Shown here piece after piece: positions 44,703 through 55,883 of a stretch of 64,000 bases of DNA; within the stretch, counting starts at the first letter, position 1, and each line of letters opens with the position of its first letter. Under the pieces are notes generated by a model, which was not told the origin of the DNA, made no database searches, and saw only the letters and a program-made list of their open reading frames with translations. A program made the translations under genes and the position numbers. The stretch comes from Lithodes maja (lineage: Eukaryota; Arthropoda; Malacostraca; Decapoda; Lithodidae), in NCBI GenBank assembly GCA_037953745.1, contig JBAKBP010001394.1, positions 1 to 64,000 of the forward strand, in the 5' to 3' direction.

Positions 44703-45840
44703 TAAGCGTCAAATTGCGCCATTTATTGTGTGAATCGCGCTTTTACAGTAGGTAAGGGAAATTGTGGGGTACATTGGATACGCGATGGGTTGAGGAGGGT
44801 GTTGCCCCCCCTCACCCCCCCTTGATTTATTGTCATCCTTATATATGTAGATCTGTAGGGGGCAAAAACAGGTTGCGGGTATTTCGTTTTTGTGAGTAAC
44901 GCTCACGCCATTTATTGGGTGAATCGCACTCACCGCATCTTTCAAAACAAGAAGAAGGAATCAAGTCGAAGGATTCATTGTGCGCAATGCTTTGTTTACA
45001 GTCGGGACTTCTTATTTTCGTGTTATTTTTTGGTGTAATCGGGTTTTTTCAAGTAGCCTATCGATAACGAAATTCCTCCATGCAGACTATAATGAGAAAA
45101 ATATGGCGAGTCTATTGGTCCCTATTTTCCCTAATACATTGTTTCTAATAGGGCGGATGTAGTGTCCTTGAAGATTATCTTAATTATTATCTTGGATACT
45201 CTTCAGGATTGGTTCGTTTATTATTGTCAAAAACAAATGATCCAAATACTATGTTATTATTTACTCATCAGATGCTTCCCTTCCGAAATCATTTGCATCA
45301 TCTTTTCCAAATTATTATGATACCACTACCTATACATTATTGTCTACGGTACTCTTCATGAACAATTCTCTGATTATTGTCAAGAACAAATAACCCAAAT
45401 ATCATGTTGTGTTTTCACCGTGCGCATCCCCACGCTCGTGTTTTATCTGCCACCCTTGTCAACCACTACCCGCGAATATACAAGCTCAGAATGTTTATTC
45501 ATACATGAATATACCCTAGCTTTACTTCCTTTGTACGATATACCCATATAAGCTCCTTATTATCCCCTTTCCAGTCTCACTCTGACAAAAATGTATTGAC
45601 CTATAATAACTTCATGATATACTAAAAACCGAGCCACTCATGCTACTGCCAGAACCAGAAAGGCTTCCTACACCATTCAGGGACATACACTCACGCCCCT
45701 ATACCACTCAAAAGGGGAGCGGACACGCCTCAGTAAAGGTCATCACTAGGCTGGGAAAATTGGGATAAATTAAGCAATTCAAAGGCTTTTAGGATTTTGG
45801 CCACAGCCAAGTTTAAATAGCCTTGCAATTACCCTACCCA
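44703..45840. other. Unassigned
   Basis: No gene supported. A block around GCCATTTATTG(T/G)GTGAATCGC occurs twice (about 44716 and 44908), enclosing a G/C-tract region. The rest holds no recognisable feature. Confidence 0.
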
Positions 45841-46560
45841 GCAGCTGGGACTTACGGCCACAGCCGACTGTCCTGCTTGACTGAGTAGTAAAGTCTTATG
45901 ACCTGGCTTTCGGCACCTCGAAGTCCTGCATAAGCATTAACTCTATTCTAGTAGAGGGTACTACGGCCACAGCCGACCTACCCCACTAGTCTAAAGACTC
46001 CTAAAGTCTTATGACTTAGCTGTTGGCACCCCGAAGCCCTGCTCTAGACTTTAACTCTATTCTAGTAGAGGGTACTACGGCCACAGCCGACCTACCCCAC
46101 TAGTCTAAGGAGTACTAAAGTCTTATGACTTGGCTTTCGGCACCCCGAAGCCCTGCACTAGAGTTTAACTCTATTCTGGTAGAAGGTACTACGACCACAG
46201 CCGACCTATCCCAACTAGTCTAAAGAGCTACCAAAGTCTTATGACTTGGCTGTCGGCACCCCGAAGCCCTGCACTAGAGTTTAACTCTATTCTGGTAGAA
46301 GGTACTACGACCACAGCTGACCTATCCCAACTAGTCTAAAGAGCTACCAAAGTCTTATGACTTGGCTGTCGGCACCCCGAAGCCCTGCATTAGACTTAAC
46401 TCTATTCTAGTAGAGGGTATTTTGGCCACAGCCGACCTACCCCACTAGTCTAAGGAGTGTCAAACTCCTATGACTTGACTTTCGGCAACCTGAAGTCCTG
46501 CATTAGACTTAGCTCTATTCTGGTAGAGTTACTGATCCTGTAGAGGAATCAGTGTTGGTC
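45841..46560. repeat. Satellite-like tandem array, about six units of 111-116 bp
   Basis: Each unit contains AAAGTCTTATGACTTGGCT, CGGCACCCCGAAG, TAACTCTATTCT-GTAG and CCACAGCCGACCTA. Unit starts measured on AAAGTCTTATG are near 45892, 46003, 46117, 46233, 46349 and a diverged one near 46463. The outer units are more diverged. Non-coding. Confidence 0.
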
Positions 46561-46604
46561 TGTGCTCAGTCACGACCAACAAACGGGTGTTTTGAACCTC
46601 TTAA

Positions 46605-47160
46605 CCCGGGAACGGCGAGAAAGCTCTTAAGAGGTTTTACTGGGCGACGGCGGCAAAGCTCTTAATAGGGAAGGCCTAAAAAAAACATTTTAAAAGGCCC
46701 CAGTAGCACTTAAAACAATTTTTTCCCCCCATACCTCATATCACTCCTCCACATTCCCTCCTTCCCCCCCTTTCCCCCTTTCAATTATCACCTATTTTCC
46801 CTGTTATTCCCTAATTCATTGGTATATTTTCGTGTAAACACCTCCAACCCGATCTTAGTGTGTGTTCATGTGTCTGTTACGTAAGGTAGAGACAGTGAGG
46901 GTGTGACTCAGTAGCTCAGTACTGCCTAAACCCTCGAGAGAGGAGGGTGTGTTGCCAGCTCTGTCACACTTCATGAATGAACCGCTCGCTTACCATTCGC
47001 GATTTTGACCAGAAAAATGATATTCCCACTTGTTTTATTGTTGTTACAGGTTACTATCTTTATATTAAACGTAAAATAGGCGCATATGAATATGTAATAA
47101 CGATATTTATCGTAAAATTACGATTTTAGGCGAAAAAGAGGCCTAATATTGCCACCCAGA
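46605..47160 (+). mobile_element. Diverged TTAA-element, family A, copy 3
   Basis: Starts CCCGGGAACGGCGAG right after TTAA at 46601-46604. It then shares with the other family A copies the CTCTTAAGAG motif, an ATCACCTATTTTCCCTGTTA block, GCGATTTTGACC, and a TTTTATTGTTGTTACAGGTTA block (two parts). Its right end is not clear, so the end coordinate is approximate. Confidence 0.
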
Positions 47161-47977
47161 ACTGTGGTGTTCACTACACCCTGTGCACGCTTTATAGACA
47201 GTCGAGTTTAGGCAGTATTGGTCCACACCATATTGTTCTTCTCGTATTAGTCCGATCTAGTGCTAATCCGTCAACACTGAGGCATTAGATTTAAGACCCT
47301 AAATCAAGAGTACTTGAACAACACTTCAGCAACGACTAATATAAAGGTCAGAACAGACGAGCATCCTTAAGTTCTCACTGGATACGCTCGCGTTAGTTCG
47401 ATAAGGCACCTAACACATAAATATTACTTGTGTAAGTTGTGTAGGCTACCCTTATTCAAGACCCCAATTAATTTGTCCATCTGTAACTCACCACTTTACA
47501 CGACAGGCCAACCTAGATGGCCCACGGAGACTCAGAAGACTACAAGAGAACAGAAACCAGTGTCCCTTATAGAAATCTTATAGGAAAACCTGAAAAAGTT
47601 CAAGCCAGTGATGAGGCTAAGAAAGTGAGAGTTGAAATAATATCCACTTACCAAATTCACCCCAGTGCGCCAGTGTTATATAGTAGAGTCCACAATAACG
47701 GCTCTGTGTAAACCACACCAGTGTTATATAGTAAGAGTCCATAATACCGACTCGAGATAAATCATATAAGTGTTATAATTATAGTAGAGTCCACAATATC
47801 AACTTCTTACCAATTATACAAGTATTATTGTAAGAGTCCCCAGATATTCATAACAGTGTTATTTCGTGAGAGTTTATAATATTGACTCTAGATAACCTAT
47901 ACGAGTGCTAAATAACAGAGTTCATCTCTCAACTCAGTGCAAGTGCCAACAGTGTATTAATCATATTCACAAGTATC
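47161..47977. other. Unassigned
   Basis: No gene supported. Loosely repeated AGTGTTATATAGTA(A)GAGTCC motifs occur at 47650-47890, apparently an old, diverged tandem array. Confidence 0.
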
Positions 47978-48708
47978 ACTTACAATAATATATAACTGTG
48001 TATAAGTATAACCTAACGCAACTTACAATAATATATAACTGTGTATAAGTATAACCTAACGCAACTTACAATAATATATAACTGTGTATAAGTATAACCT
48101 AACGCAACTTACAATAATATATAACTGTGTATAAGTATAACCTAACGCAACTTACAATAATATATAACTGTGTATAAGTATAACCTAACGCAACTTACAA
48201 TAATATATAACTGTGTATAAGTATAACCTAACGCAACTTACAATAATATATAACTGTGTATAAGTATAACCTAACGCAACTTACAATAATATATAACTGT
48301 GTATAAGTATAACCTAACGCAACTTACAATAATATATAACTGTGTATAAGTATAACCTAACGCAACTTACAATAATATATAACTGTGTATAAGTATAACC
48401 TAACGCAACTTACAATAATATATAACTGTGTATAAGTATAACCTAACGCAACTTACAATAATATATAACTGTGTATAAGTATAACCTAACGCAACTTACA
48501 ATAATATATAACTGTGTATAAGTATAACCTAACACAACTTACAATAATATATAACTGTGTATAAGTATAACCTAATGCAACTTACAATAATATATAACTG
48601 TGTATAAGTATAACCTAACGCAACTTACAATAATATATAACTGTGTATAAGTATAACCTAACGCAACTTACAATAATATATAACTGTGTATAAGTATAAC
48701 CTAACGCA
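47978..48708. repeat. Minisatellite, 17 x 43 bp
   Basis: Seventeen units of exactly 43 bp starting ACTTACAATAATATATAAC and ending AACCTAACGCA. Nearly all are identical; one unit near 48530 has AACACA and one near 48575 has AATGCA. There are no spacers. Confidence 0.
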
Positions 48709-49099
48709 ACTTCAGTTTGTACTTGATTGTAACTCTGTACACCAGTGCATCCGGTGATAGTGACAATATTAGGTTCTTGCTAATTCTTCAGTGAACTATA
48801 AATCCTATAATTACCTTGAAGGAAAATAAGCGGTTGATCTGCCTTAATATTATACCTGAGCTCCATCTAGATCCTCGCTTGTGCTAGAAAATTTGGTATT
48901 TTCAGTTGTTTCCATTTACTTGCCATGTTCTTCAATATTACCTCATATATGTGTTCATAGAGTTTTAAGTTAAATAAACTGTTCCTAAATATTATTTCGG
49001 TGTTATATATATAGCCTCTATTGTTTCTTTGCATGTATTGTATGAACTCTGAAGTCCCAGTCTTGAAAGAACTCACTTTAACCAATACGTTAAACCTGA
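48709..49099. other. AT-rich, unassigned
   Basis: Nothing recognised. Confidence 0.
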
Positions 49100-49588
49100 A
49101 CAAAATCAGGGCATAACAATTTGAAACCTAGAAAACAGTGTACAATCGTTCGTAACAAGGCAAACAGGATTATCGGGTTCATCTCTAAGAGTGTGAGTAG
49201 CAACTGCTGATGTTATCTTAAAACTTTACTTGTCATTAGTGAGACCCCATATGGATTATGCTGTTCAATTTTGGTGTCCCTATTACAGAATGGACATACA
49301 GTAGATTCCTTGGAGAGAGTACAACGTAGAATGACAAAAATTATCCATAATATTAGAAATTTTCCATATGAAGAAAGGTTGAAGAAATTAGGCTTACATT
49401 CGTTAGAGAGACGCAGAGTTAGAGGGGATATGATAGAGGTGTTCAAGTGAGTTAGTGGGATTACTAAAGGGGACATGAAAGATGTACTAAAGCTCAGTGA
49501 TAGCGAAAGAACTCGAACAAATGGTTTCCAATTAGATACATTTCGTTTAAGAAAAGATATAGGCAAATATGGTTTGGTAACAGAGTTG
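49100..49588 (+). pseudogene. CR1-like LINE, C-terminal ORF2 fragment
   Basis: A plus-strand fragment matching the C-terminal part of the element at 50604-54830: DYAVQFW, SLERVQRRMTKIIHNIR, LGLHSLERRRVRGDMIEVFK and GNRVV, with at least two frameshifts and one stop. It breaks off at GNRVV, where an inverted CR1 3' end follows. Confidence 0.
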
Positions 49589-49690
49589 TAAGAACATAAG
49601 AAAATGGGAGTCTGCAGAATGCCGATTGGTCCACACAAGGCAGATCCCTCTCACACCCAACCCCAATTACAAGGCCTATTTTGTGTCTAT
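49589..49690 (-). mobile_element. CR1 3' terminus, inverted, about 100 bp
   Basis: Matches the 3' end of the minus-strand CR1 (50604-50690): the AAGAACATAAGAAAATGGGAG start, GCCGATTGG and AAGGCAGATCCCT. It is a 5'-truncated insertion into the LINE fragment 49100-49588. Confidence 0.
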
Positions 49691-50603
49691 GTGGATGAGG
49701 GAGACAAAAGGCAAAACTGCCTGTGACGAGTGCCTCCCCCAGAGTTGAAAGAGTGACAAACTCCGAGGACCGACCTCATCAGTCAGTCAGTGACAGGAGG
49801 AGGTTGTGTTAATCTGAGTTCCTGCCCGGACCACCTGCTCGTGACCTAGTGACCATACGCACCTACCTGTGTTTGGAGGCAGTGCACTCGTGTATAATTA
49901 TATAAAAGTGTTTTAGCTCAGTTTTTAGCTGTTAGTTGACTTATTTGTTTTTGTTTTCTGTACTTAGTTGTTTGCTCCTCGCTAAGCTTTTTGGGACCAT
50001 GGCAGGTATGGAGTGCGAGTCCTTTACTGAACTGCATCATCTTATTCTCCAGGTAAGGGAAGAGATGGTTGTGGTGAAGGAAGAGGTCTTGGCTCTAAGG
50101 GAGGTTAATGTTAAACTTCAGAGGGAAGTGGATTTGATTAAAGACGAAAATCTAGCTTTCAAGCTTAGCCAAGAGGAAATAAAGTCGAGTAAGGGGAAAA
50201 GGGAGGAAGTTGATGAAATTTTTTATTCATGGCAGGTTGTTAAAACTACGGGTGGGAAAGTCACACTCAAGAAGCAGGATAGTAGAATAGGTATGAGTGT
50301 GACAAATACATTCTCTCCTTTGCGAGACGAATGTGAGGGAAAAGATAGTCAGGATAAGAGAGGGTTAGATGAAGTGCCTGCGGCCGACTCAGCTCCAACC
50401 GCTGACGCTGTGCTACCCACTACCACCACCACCCCTACCACCCCTACCACCACCACCACCACCACCAAGGGAGCTTCTGCCACCACCAGGGGTTCTCCAC
50501 TTGCAGCTGCTGGATCCTCCCGAGGGAAAGGTAAGTCTGTGTCCCGAGAAGGTAAGTCTGTGTCGATTGTGGGCGACTCCATGGTAAGACATTTAGTTAC
50601 ATA
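49691..50603 (+). pseudogene. CR1 5' leader and ORF1 N-terminal part, truncated
   Basis: The leader runs to an ATG at 49999 (context GGGACCATGG), chosen over the upstream in-frame methionine at 49936 because the other CR1 ORF1 also starts MAG. The protein has a coiled-coil stretch (heptad-like VKEEVLALREVNVKLQREVD), a threonine/proline-rich linker, and SIVGDSMVRHL, the first block of the SGNH esterase domain. It ends there at 50603 because another CR1 inserted in the opposite direction. Confidence 0.
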
Positions 50604-50820
50604 AGAACATAAGAACATAAGAAAATGGGAGTCTGCAGAAAGCCGATTGGCCTAAGCAAGGCAGATCCCTGTCCCACACAACCCCAAATCAATTACAAAG
50701 CCCAATTATAGGCTCAACACTCTAATACCCTGATGATCATCTTACCAAACCGGTTAGAGATTAACACAGGATTATGGGGGTCTGCAGAGCGCTGATTGGC
50801 CCAACCCGGCTGATCCCCCT
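50604..50820 (-). other. CR1 3' untranslated region with terminal 8-bp repeats
   Basis: In the sense direction it ends TTCTTATG repeated three times. The preceding block, with AATCGGCTTTCTGCAGACTC, also occurs in altered form further inside (near 50770, AATCAGCGCTCTGCAGACC), so the 3' region holds a diverged internal duplication. The same terminus is present at 49589. Confidence 0.
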
Positions 50821-53818
50821 TCACACCCAACCCTTTTCGTCCATATGCTTATCCAATTTTATCTTAAAGCTCCCTACAGTTTTAGATCCCACTATAGCAC
50901 TTGGTAGTCCATTCCACCCATCTACAACTCTGTTACCAAACCAATATTTGCCTATATCTTTTCTGAAACAAAATTTATCTAATTTGAAACCATTGGTACG
51001 AGTTCTTTCGCTATCACTGAGCTTTAGTACATTTGTCATGTCCCCGTTGTTAATCCCACTAACCCACTTGAACACCTCTATCATATCCCCTCTAACTCTG
51101 CGTCTCTCTAACGAATGTAAACCTAATTTCTTCAACCTTTCTTCATACGGAAGATTTCTAATATTATGGATCATTTTTGTCATTCTACGCTGTACTCTCT
51201 CCAATGAATCTATGGCCATTCTGTAATAAGGACACCAAAATTGGACAGCATAATCCATATTGGGTCTCACTAATGACAAGTAAAGTTTTAAGATAACATC
51301 AGCAGTTCTGTTACTCACACTCCTAGAGATGAACCCGAGAATCCTGTTTGCCTTATTACGAACGCCTATACACTGTTTTCTAGGCTTCAAATCATTGCTA
51401 ACAAACACACCTAGATCTTTCTCGCAGTCTGAATTTTCTAATTCTAAATTAGCTAGTTTATATTTAAAATTTGTTTGCATCTTCCCTATCTTTAATACCT
51501 TGCATTTGTCAATGTTAAACTTCATCTGCCAATTTACTGACCATTCATGTAAGGTATCTAGATCCCTTTGGAGGCACTCTATATCGCTATCTGAATCAAT
51601 TGATCTCCCCATTTTAGTATCGTCTGCGAATTTACTTATCCTACTAGTTATACCTAAATCTAGGTCATTTATGTATATAAGAAACAACAGGGGACCTAAT
51701 ACCGATCCCTGGGGGACACCACTTTTGACTGCTCCCCACTCTGACTTGGTACCATTTATGCTGACTCTCCTTTTCCTACCAATTAGCCATGACCTAATCC
51801 ATCCCAACAACGCCCCACCTATTCCATGTGCCTCAACCTTTCTCATCAATCTCTCATGAGGGACTCTGTCGAACGCTTTACTGAAATCTAAATATATAAT
51901 ATCGTATGCCTTGTCATTATCTACTGCTTCATATACCTCTGAGAAAAAACTAAGCAAATTAGTAAGGCAAGAACGTCCCTGAGTGAATCCATGCTGAGAA
52001 GAATTGATTAAGTTAAATGTTTCTAAGTGGTTTCTCATTTTCCTAGCAATAATTGACTCTAGTAGCTTTCCTATGATTGAAGTGAGACTAATGGGACGGT
52101 AATTGGATGCTATTGATTTATCACCTTTTTTGAAAATCGGAACTACATTTGCAAGCTTCCAAGCTTCTGGAACTATACCTGTTTCTAATGAATTGTTAAA
52201 AAGAAATGTTAATGGGTAACTTAACTCATCTCTACATTCTTTTAATACTCTGGCATATACCTCATCGGGACCAGGCGATTTCTGAGGTTTCAGTCTGTCA
52301 ATTTCCTTAAGCACATCATTTCTACTTATAGTAACCGTACTTAACCTATTTTCTATACTATCGCTATATACCTTACGGACTTCTGGAATCTGTGCCAAAT
52401 TTTCATTAGTGAAAACGGATAGAAACTGACTATTTAATGTACTGCACATTTCTAAATCATTTTCTGTCATTTCTCCTATCGAAGTTTTAAGGGGGCATAT
52501 TCTATCTCTAACTTTAGATTTATATAGCTGGTAAAAAGCCTTAGGGTTATTTTTTGAGTCATTGGCTATCCTGATTTCATAATTTCTTTTGTCTGTCCTT
52601 ATACCTTTTTTAACCTCTCTTGATAGATTCTGATAGTAAGCAAGTAGGTGAATTTCGCCTTTCTTAATTTTTCGATATATTCCTCTCTTTTTTCCTAGAA
52701 GGTCTAATAGTCTATTATTCATCCATTTGGGTTGGTTCTGTGTTGATCTAAATTTTCTTTTGGGGATATATTTATTTTTCGCATTGTGGAGTGAAGAAAT
52801 AAAATGATTATATGTAGCTGTCAAATTATCCCGAGTTAAGACAGGTATCTGAGAGAGAGTATGTTCATTAGCGCACCTGGGTCCACTTAATAGTTTAACC
52901 ATAGGATCGACTCTTAATTCTTAATCCACCATAATTGGCTTTTCTGAAATCTGGGATAAGTGTCGTATTCTCTTTAGCCTTTCCTGTCCATTGTATGTTA
53001 AAATAAATTGATTTATGATCACTATTTCCTAGTTGGTCTCCTATCTCTACATTATTTATCATTTGTTCATTATTACTGAGAACTAAATCGAGGATATTAT
53101 TACCTCTAGTAGGCGAGTCTATGTATTGAAATAAAAAACTATCCTGTACCGCCTCAATAAACTCTTTTGAATCTGAGTCGCCGATTTGATGCTGCCAATC
53201 AATATTCGGAAAATTAAAATCCCCCATAATACACACATTGCTAAACCTTGATGCTATTTTCACTTCCTGCCATAAAGCTGTACCTTCGTTTCTACTCATA
53301 TTTGGTGGTCTATAAATAACTCCAATAATTATGGTCTCACTACCTTCGCTAACCTCTACCCAAACACTTTCGTTATCAGTATTTAGTCTAATACCTGATT
53401 TAATACAGCTTTTTAAAGAACTCCTGACAAACACTGCTATTCCGCCGCCCCTCCTACTTGTTCGGTCGCGTTTAAACAAACTATATCCTGGTATATGGAA
53501 TTCTGCTAAAAAATGTCTTGATTCTGTATTAATCCATGTTTCAGTCAGTGCTATAATGTCTATATTTTCGTTGCTAACAAGTGCTCTAAGTTCATCCATT
53601 TTGTTACATAAACTCCTACAGTTTGTATAATATAATCGCAATGAATTTATTTTACTGGTATCGGATTTACCTTTATTTCTAACTGAATTCCCATCTTCTG
53701 TTACACCTTCAATATTTCTACTAGCAGTACAATTAAAATCCTGTGACTGATATTTTCTATTCCTATCTGATGTACCAGTACGGCAATTTACCCTATCTAG
53801 ACAATTATTCTTACTCAT
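50821..53818 (-). pseudogene. CR1 ORF2: endonuclease and reverse transcriptase
   Basis: Frame 53818-52895 codes for an apurinic-type endonuclease: YYTNCRSLCNKMDEL, LTETWI, GVIYRPPN, GDFNFPNIDW, and SDHKSI. Frame 52902-50821 codes for RT: ASNYRPISLTSIIGKLLE, DFSKAFDRVPHERLM, GVPQGSVLGPLL, the catalytic FADDTK, then DKCKVLKIG and the CR1 C-terminal WFGNRVVDGWNGLPS. The two frames overlap by a few bases near 52900, which points to one small indel rather than two genes, because in CR1 both domains are one protein. Apart from this the protein looks complete. Confidence 0.
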
Positions 53819-53835
53819 ATTCTCAGGCTTTATTT

Positions 53836-54816
53836 TCAGCGAAACCCCGCGACAATCCTATCTATTGACCTAGCTAAATTTGCCACCCCTAGCCGAGAAA
53901 GATGAACCCCGTCCTGTGCGTACAACTGATTTTTACCATAGAAACGGGTCAAGTTATCAAGGAATGGTATTGCATTTGCATTACAGTATTTTTCCAGCCG
54001 ACAATTGATACCAATTGCCCTAGATGACCATTCCTTGCTGACCCCTCTCCGTGGCAAGATACTGTGTACTACAGGTATGCCTCCCTTCCTCCTAACTTTA
54101 TCTAACACCTCCCTGTACTGCCGAAGCAGTACTTCCGTCCTACCTTTACCAACATCATTGCTCCCTGTACTGAGACAGATAATGGGGCTATCTCCAATAT
54201 CTTTCATGATGTAATCAATTTCCTCTAACACCTTCCCAACCCCGGCACCAGGCAGACAGACAAGCTTCCTAATATCAGTACAGGTGGACCTAGCTAAGTG
54301 TCTGACCATGGAGTCCCCAACAATTGAGAAGGACTTGCCTCTCCTTGTCGATGACTTGGTAGCAGCTGCGGCAGCGGCAGGAACTCCTGGGGCAGCAGTT
54401 GAAGGTACTCCTGGGGGGGCAGCAGTTGAAGGTACTCCTGGGGGGGCAGCAGTCACAGCATTCCCTGTTGGAGGCAACTTACTTACCTTTCTCCTGGTTT
54501 CCTCGCCGACGGAAGCACTCGCAGCCTCACCATCACATTCGTCATCCAAGGTGATGAACTTGTTGCTGAGGGCAACTGGCCGCCGTAGAAATTTGCAGGT
54601 TGTTGCACTTGTTTGAACAACTGTCCAGGGAACATCACGATCCCTAACAGCAGTTGCACTATCCTCACTTTTCTTGTCAGCCAAAGTCAGCTTTAAGGCC
54701 AAATTCTCGTCTTTGAGAGACTGCACCTCTCTCTCCACATTCTCCAGCCTTTCTTGCAAAGCAAGACAAAGCTGGAGAATATGAGAGGAGGTAGCAATCT
54801 CGTCAACACCAGCCAT
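53836..54816 (-). CDS. CR1 ORF1 with SGNH/GDSL esterase-like domain
   Basis: 326 codons, intact. Residues 15-50 form a coiled coil (LQERLENVEREVQSLKDENL), followed by an alanine/proline-rich linker with a GVPSTAAPP repeat. The C-terminal half is an SGNH hydrolase: block I IVGDSMVRHL (catalytic Ser), block III STGSNDVG (Asn), block V DGVHLSRLG (Asp and His). Esterase domains of this kind are known in ORF1 of CR1-group LINEs, where the protein acts as the RNA-binding partner of ORF2. The start ATG at 54816 matches the MAG start of the plus-strand copy. ORF2 begins 18 bases after its stop. Confidence 0.
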   Translation of the reverse strand: MAGVDEIATSSHILQLCLALQERLENVEREVQSLKDENLALKLTLADKKSEDSATAVRDRDVPWTVVQTSATTCKFLRRPVALSNKFITLDDECDGEAASASVGEETRRKVSKLPPTGNAVTAAPPGVPSTAAPPGVPSTAAPGVPAAAAAATKSSTRRGKSFSIVGDSMVRHLARSTCTDIRKLVCLPGAGVGKVLEEIDYIMKDIGDSPIICLSTGSNDVGKGRTEVLLRQYREVLDKVRRKGGIPVVHSILPRRGVSKEWSSRAIGINCRLEKYCNANAIPFLDNLTRFYGKNQLYAQDGVHLSRLGVANLARSIDRIVAGFR

Positions 54817-54830
54817 TTTAAGAAAGCGTT

Positions 54831-55139
54831 AATACTATCACCACACTATGGGCAAAGATGATTCACTGGGAGTCACTAGGGACAGGTCCTCACTCAGCAA
54901 AGGTCAGGCAGGTACTGAATGTACTCCTGAATGTGTGAACTAGGATGTAATGTTTCAGATTTGGGCTGCTCGAGCAGAGTTCCTAGGAGTATCAGGGAGG
55001 GACCCAGGGTGCCCATGGGTGCATGCGATCTTCCAAGAGTCATTACGCGAGTTTCCGAGACTGTGGACTCTTGGAAACTCGGCTTCACACTCCTGAATGT
55101 GTGAACTAGGCTTTAGAAAATATGGCCCCGATTCAGCTC
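54831..55139. other. Unassigned; possible CR1 leader
   Basis: No gene supported. GAATGTACTCCTGAATGTGTGAACTAGG-like text occurs at about 54918 and again at 55090 as a short direct repeat (the shared core is CTCCTGAATGTGTGAACTAG). Confidence 0.
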
Positions 55140-55262
55140 AACCTCAAGTCACTCGAGATCACTCGGGAACACTCGAAATAACCCTTGAGTACTCAAAGTC
55201 ATTCTTAACAACTCAGAATTACTCCTCATTACTTGGTTTAACTCCTCAACACTCGGGGACAA
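55140..55262. repeat. Degenerate 10-bp-phased ACTCG array, part 1
   Basis: The motif ACTC(G/A/C) recurs at an exact 10-base step about eleven times between 55147 and 55260, with variable bases between. It is not a perfect tandem repeat. Confidence 0.
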
Positions 55263-55361
55263 AACTACGTGGTCATAAATGAGAACCAATAGATTTATAA
55301 CATGAAAACATATATAAATATATACTGTATGTATATAATACAATAATAATCATAAAACTCA

Positions 55362-55483
55362 ATATATATATATATATATATATATACCGGTATATATATA
55401 CTGTATATAAATATACCAATAAATTTAATTAACCCCATCCGTACCAGTGGCGGCTTTCTAATATTATTCTAGCTATATTTAGA

Positions 55484-55536
<53 letters not shown>
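55362..55536. repeat. (TA)n microsatellites
   Basis: A TA tract at about 55363-55386 followed by a TA-rich part, and a longer uninterrupted AT tract at about 55479-55536. Confidence 0.
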
Positions 55537-55538
<2 letters not shown>

Positions 55539-55614
55539 AATTAACAGTTACATATATGACTACACATAAAATGTGTTTTAGTGCATGCCAGGGGCACAAT
55601 GGGAGGCAGTCGGG

Positions 55615-55875
55615 GCTTATTCACAACGAACTCGTAGAGATACTCGTGAACACTCGTGATAACTTGTCAACACTCGAGTCGCATTCGGAATAACTCTTGA
55701 TTACTCTTACACACTCGGATGCACTCGGGAACCGGAAATGACCGTTAAAATTAAAATTTCCACACTCTCAGCACACTCTTAATTACTCGGTAATTACTCC
55801 AAGTGTCCCCGAATGTACTCGGGATTACTCGACATAACTCCTGGACACTCTTGTAAACTCCTGGTATTTTTCATA
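55615..55875. repeat. Degenerate 10-bp-phased ACTCG array, part 2
   Basis: Again ACTCG, ACTCC or ACTCT at mostly 10-base steps (for example through 55630-55730 and 55780-55870). It resembles part 1 and is separated from it by the TA tracts. Confidence 0.
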
Positions 55876-55883
55876 CTCTGCCT

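Larger units (their letters stand above)
50604..54830 (-). mobile_element. CR1-like LINE, near full length
   Basis: Minus strand: ORF1 54816-53836, ORF2 53818-50821, 3' untranslated region 50820-50604 ending in three copies of TTCTTATG, the kind of short terminal repeat typical of CR1 elements. Its 3' end lies exactly within ORF1 of the plus-strand CR1 copy at 49691-50603. The 5' end is near 54830 or further right; the leader is not clearly delimited. One frameshift in ORF2 is the only obvious coding lesion. Confidence 0.

Noticed and set aside
47517..47711. Small ORF of 64 codons starting MAHGDSEDYKR
   Set aside because: It overlaps loosely repeated sequence and has no recognisable domain or neighbours.
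47978..48708. CRISPR-like regular array
   Set aside because: Units are directly adjacent with no unique spacers, and the DNA is clearly eukaryotic; it is a minisatellite.
49213..49638. 141-codon minus-strand ORF
   Set aside because: It is antisense to the CR1 C-terminal fragment on the plus strand and runs into an inverted CR1 end.
50774..51226. 150-codon plus-strand ORF, and a similar one at 51329-51859
   Set aside because: Both are antisense shadows of the CR1 ORF2 RT frame.
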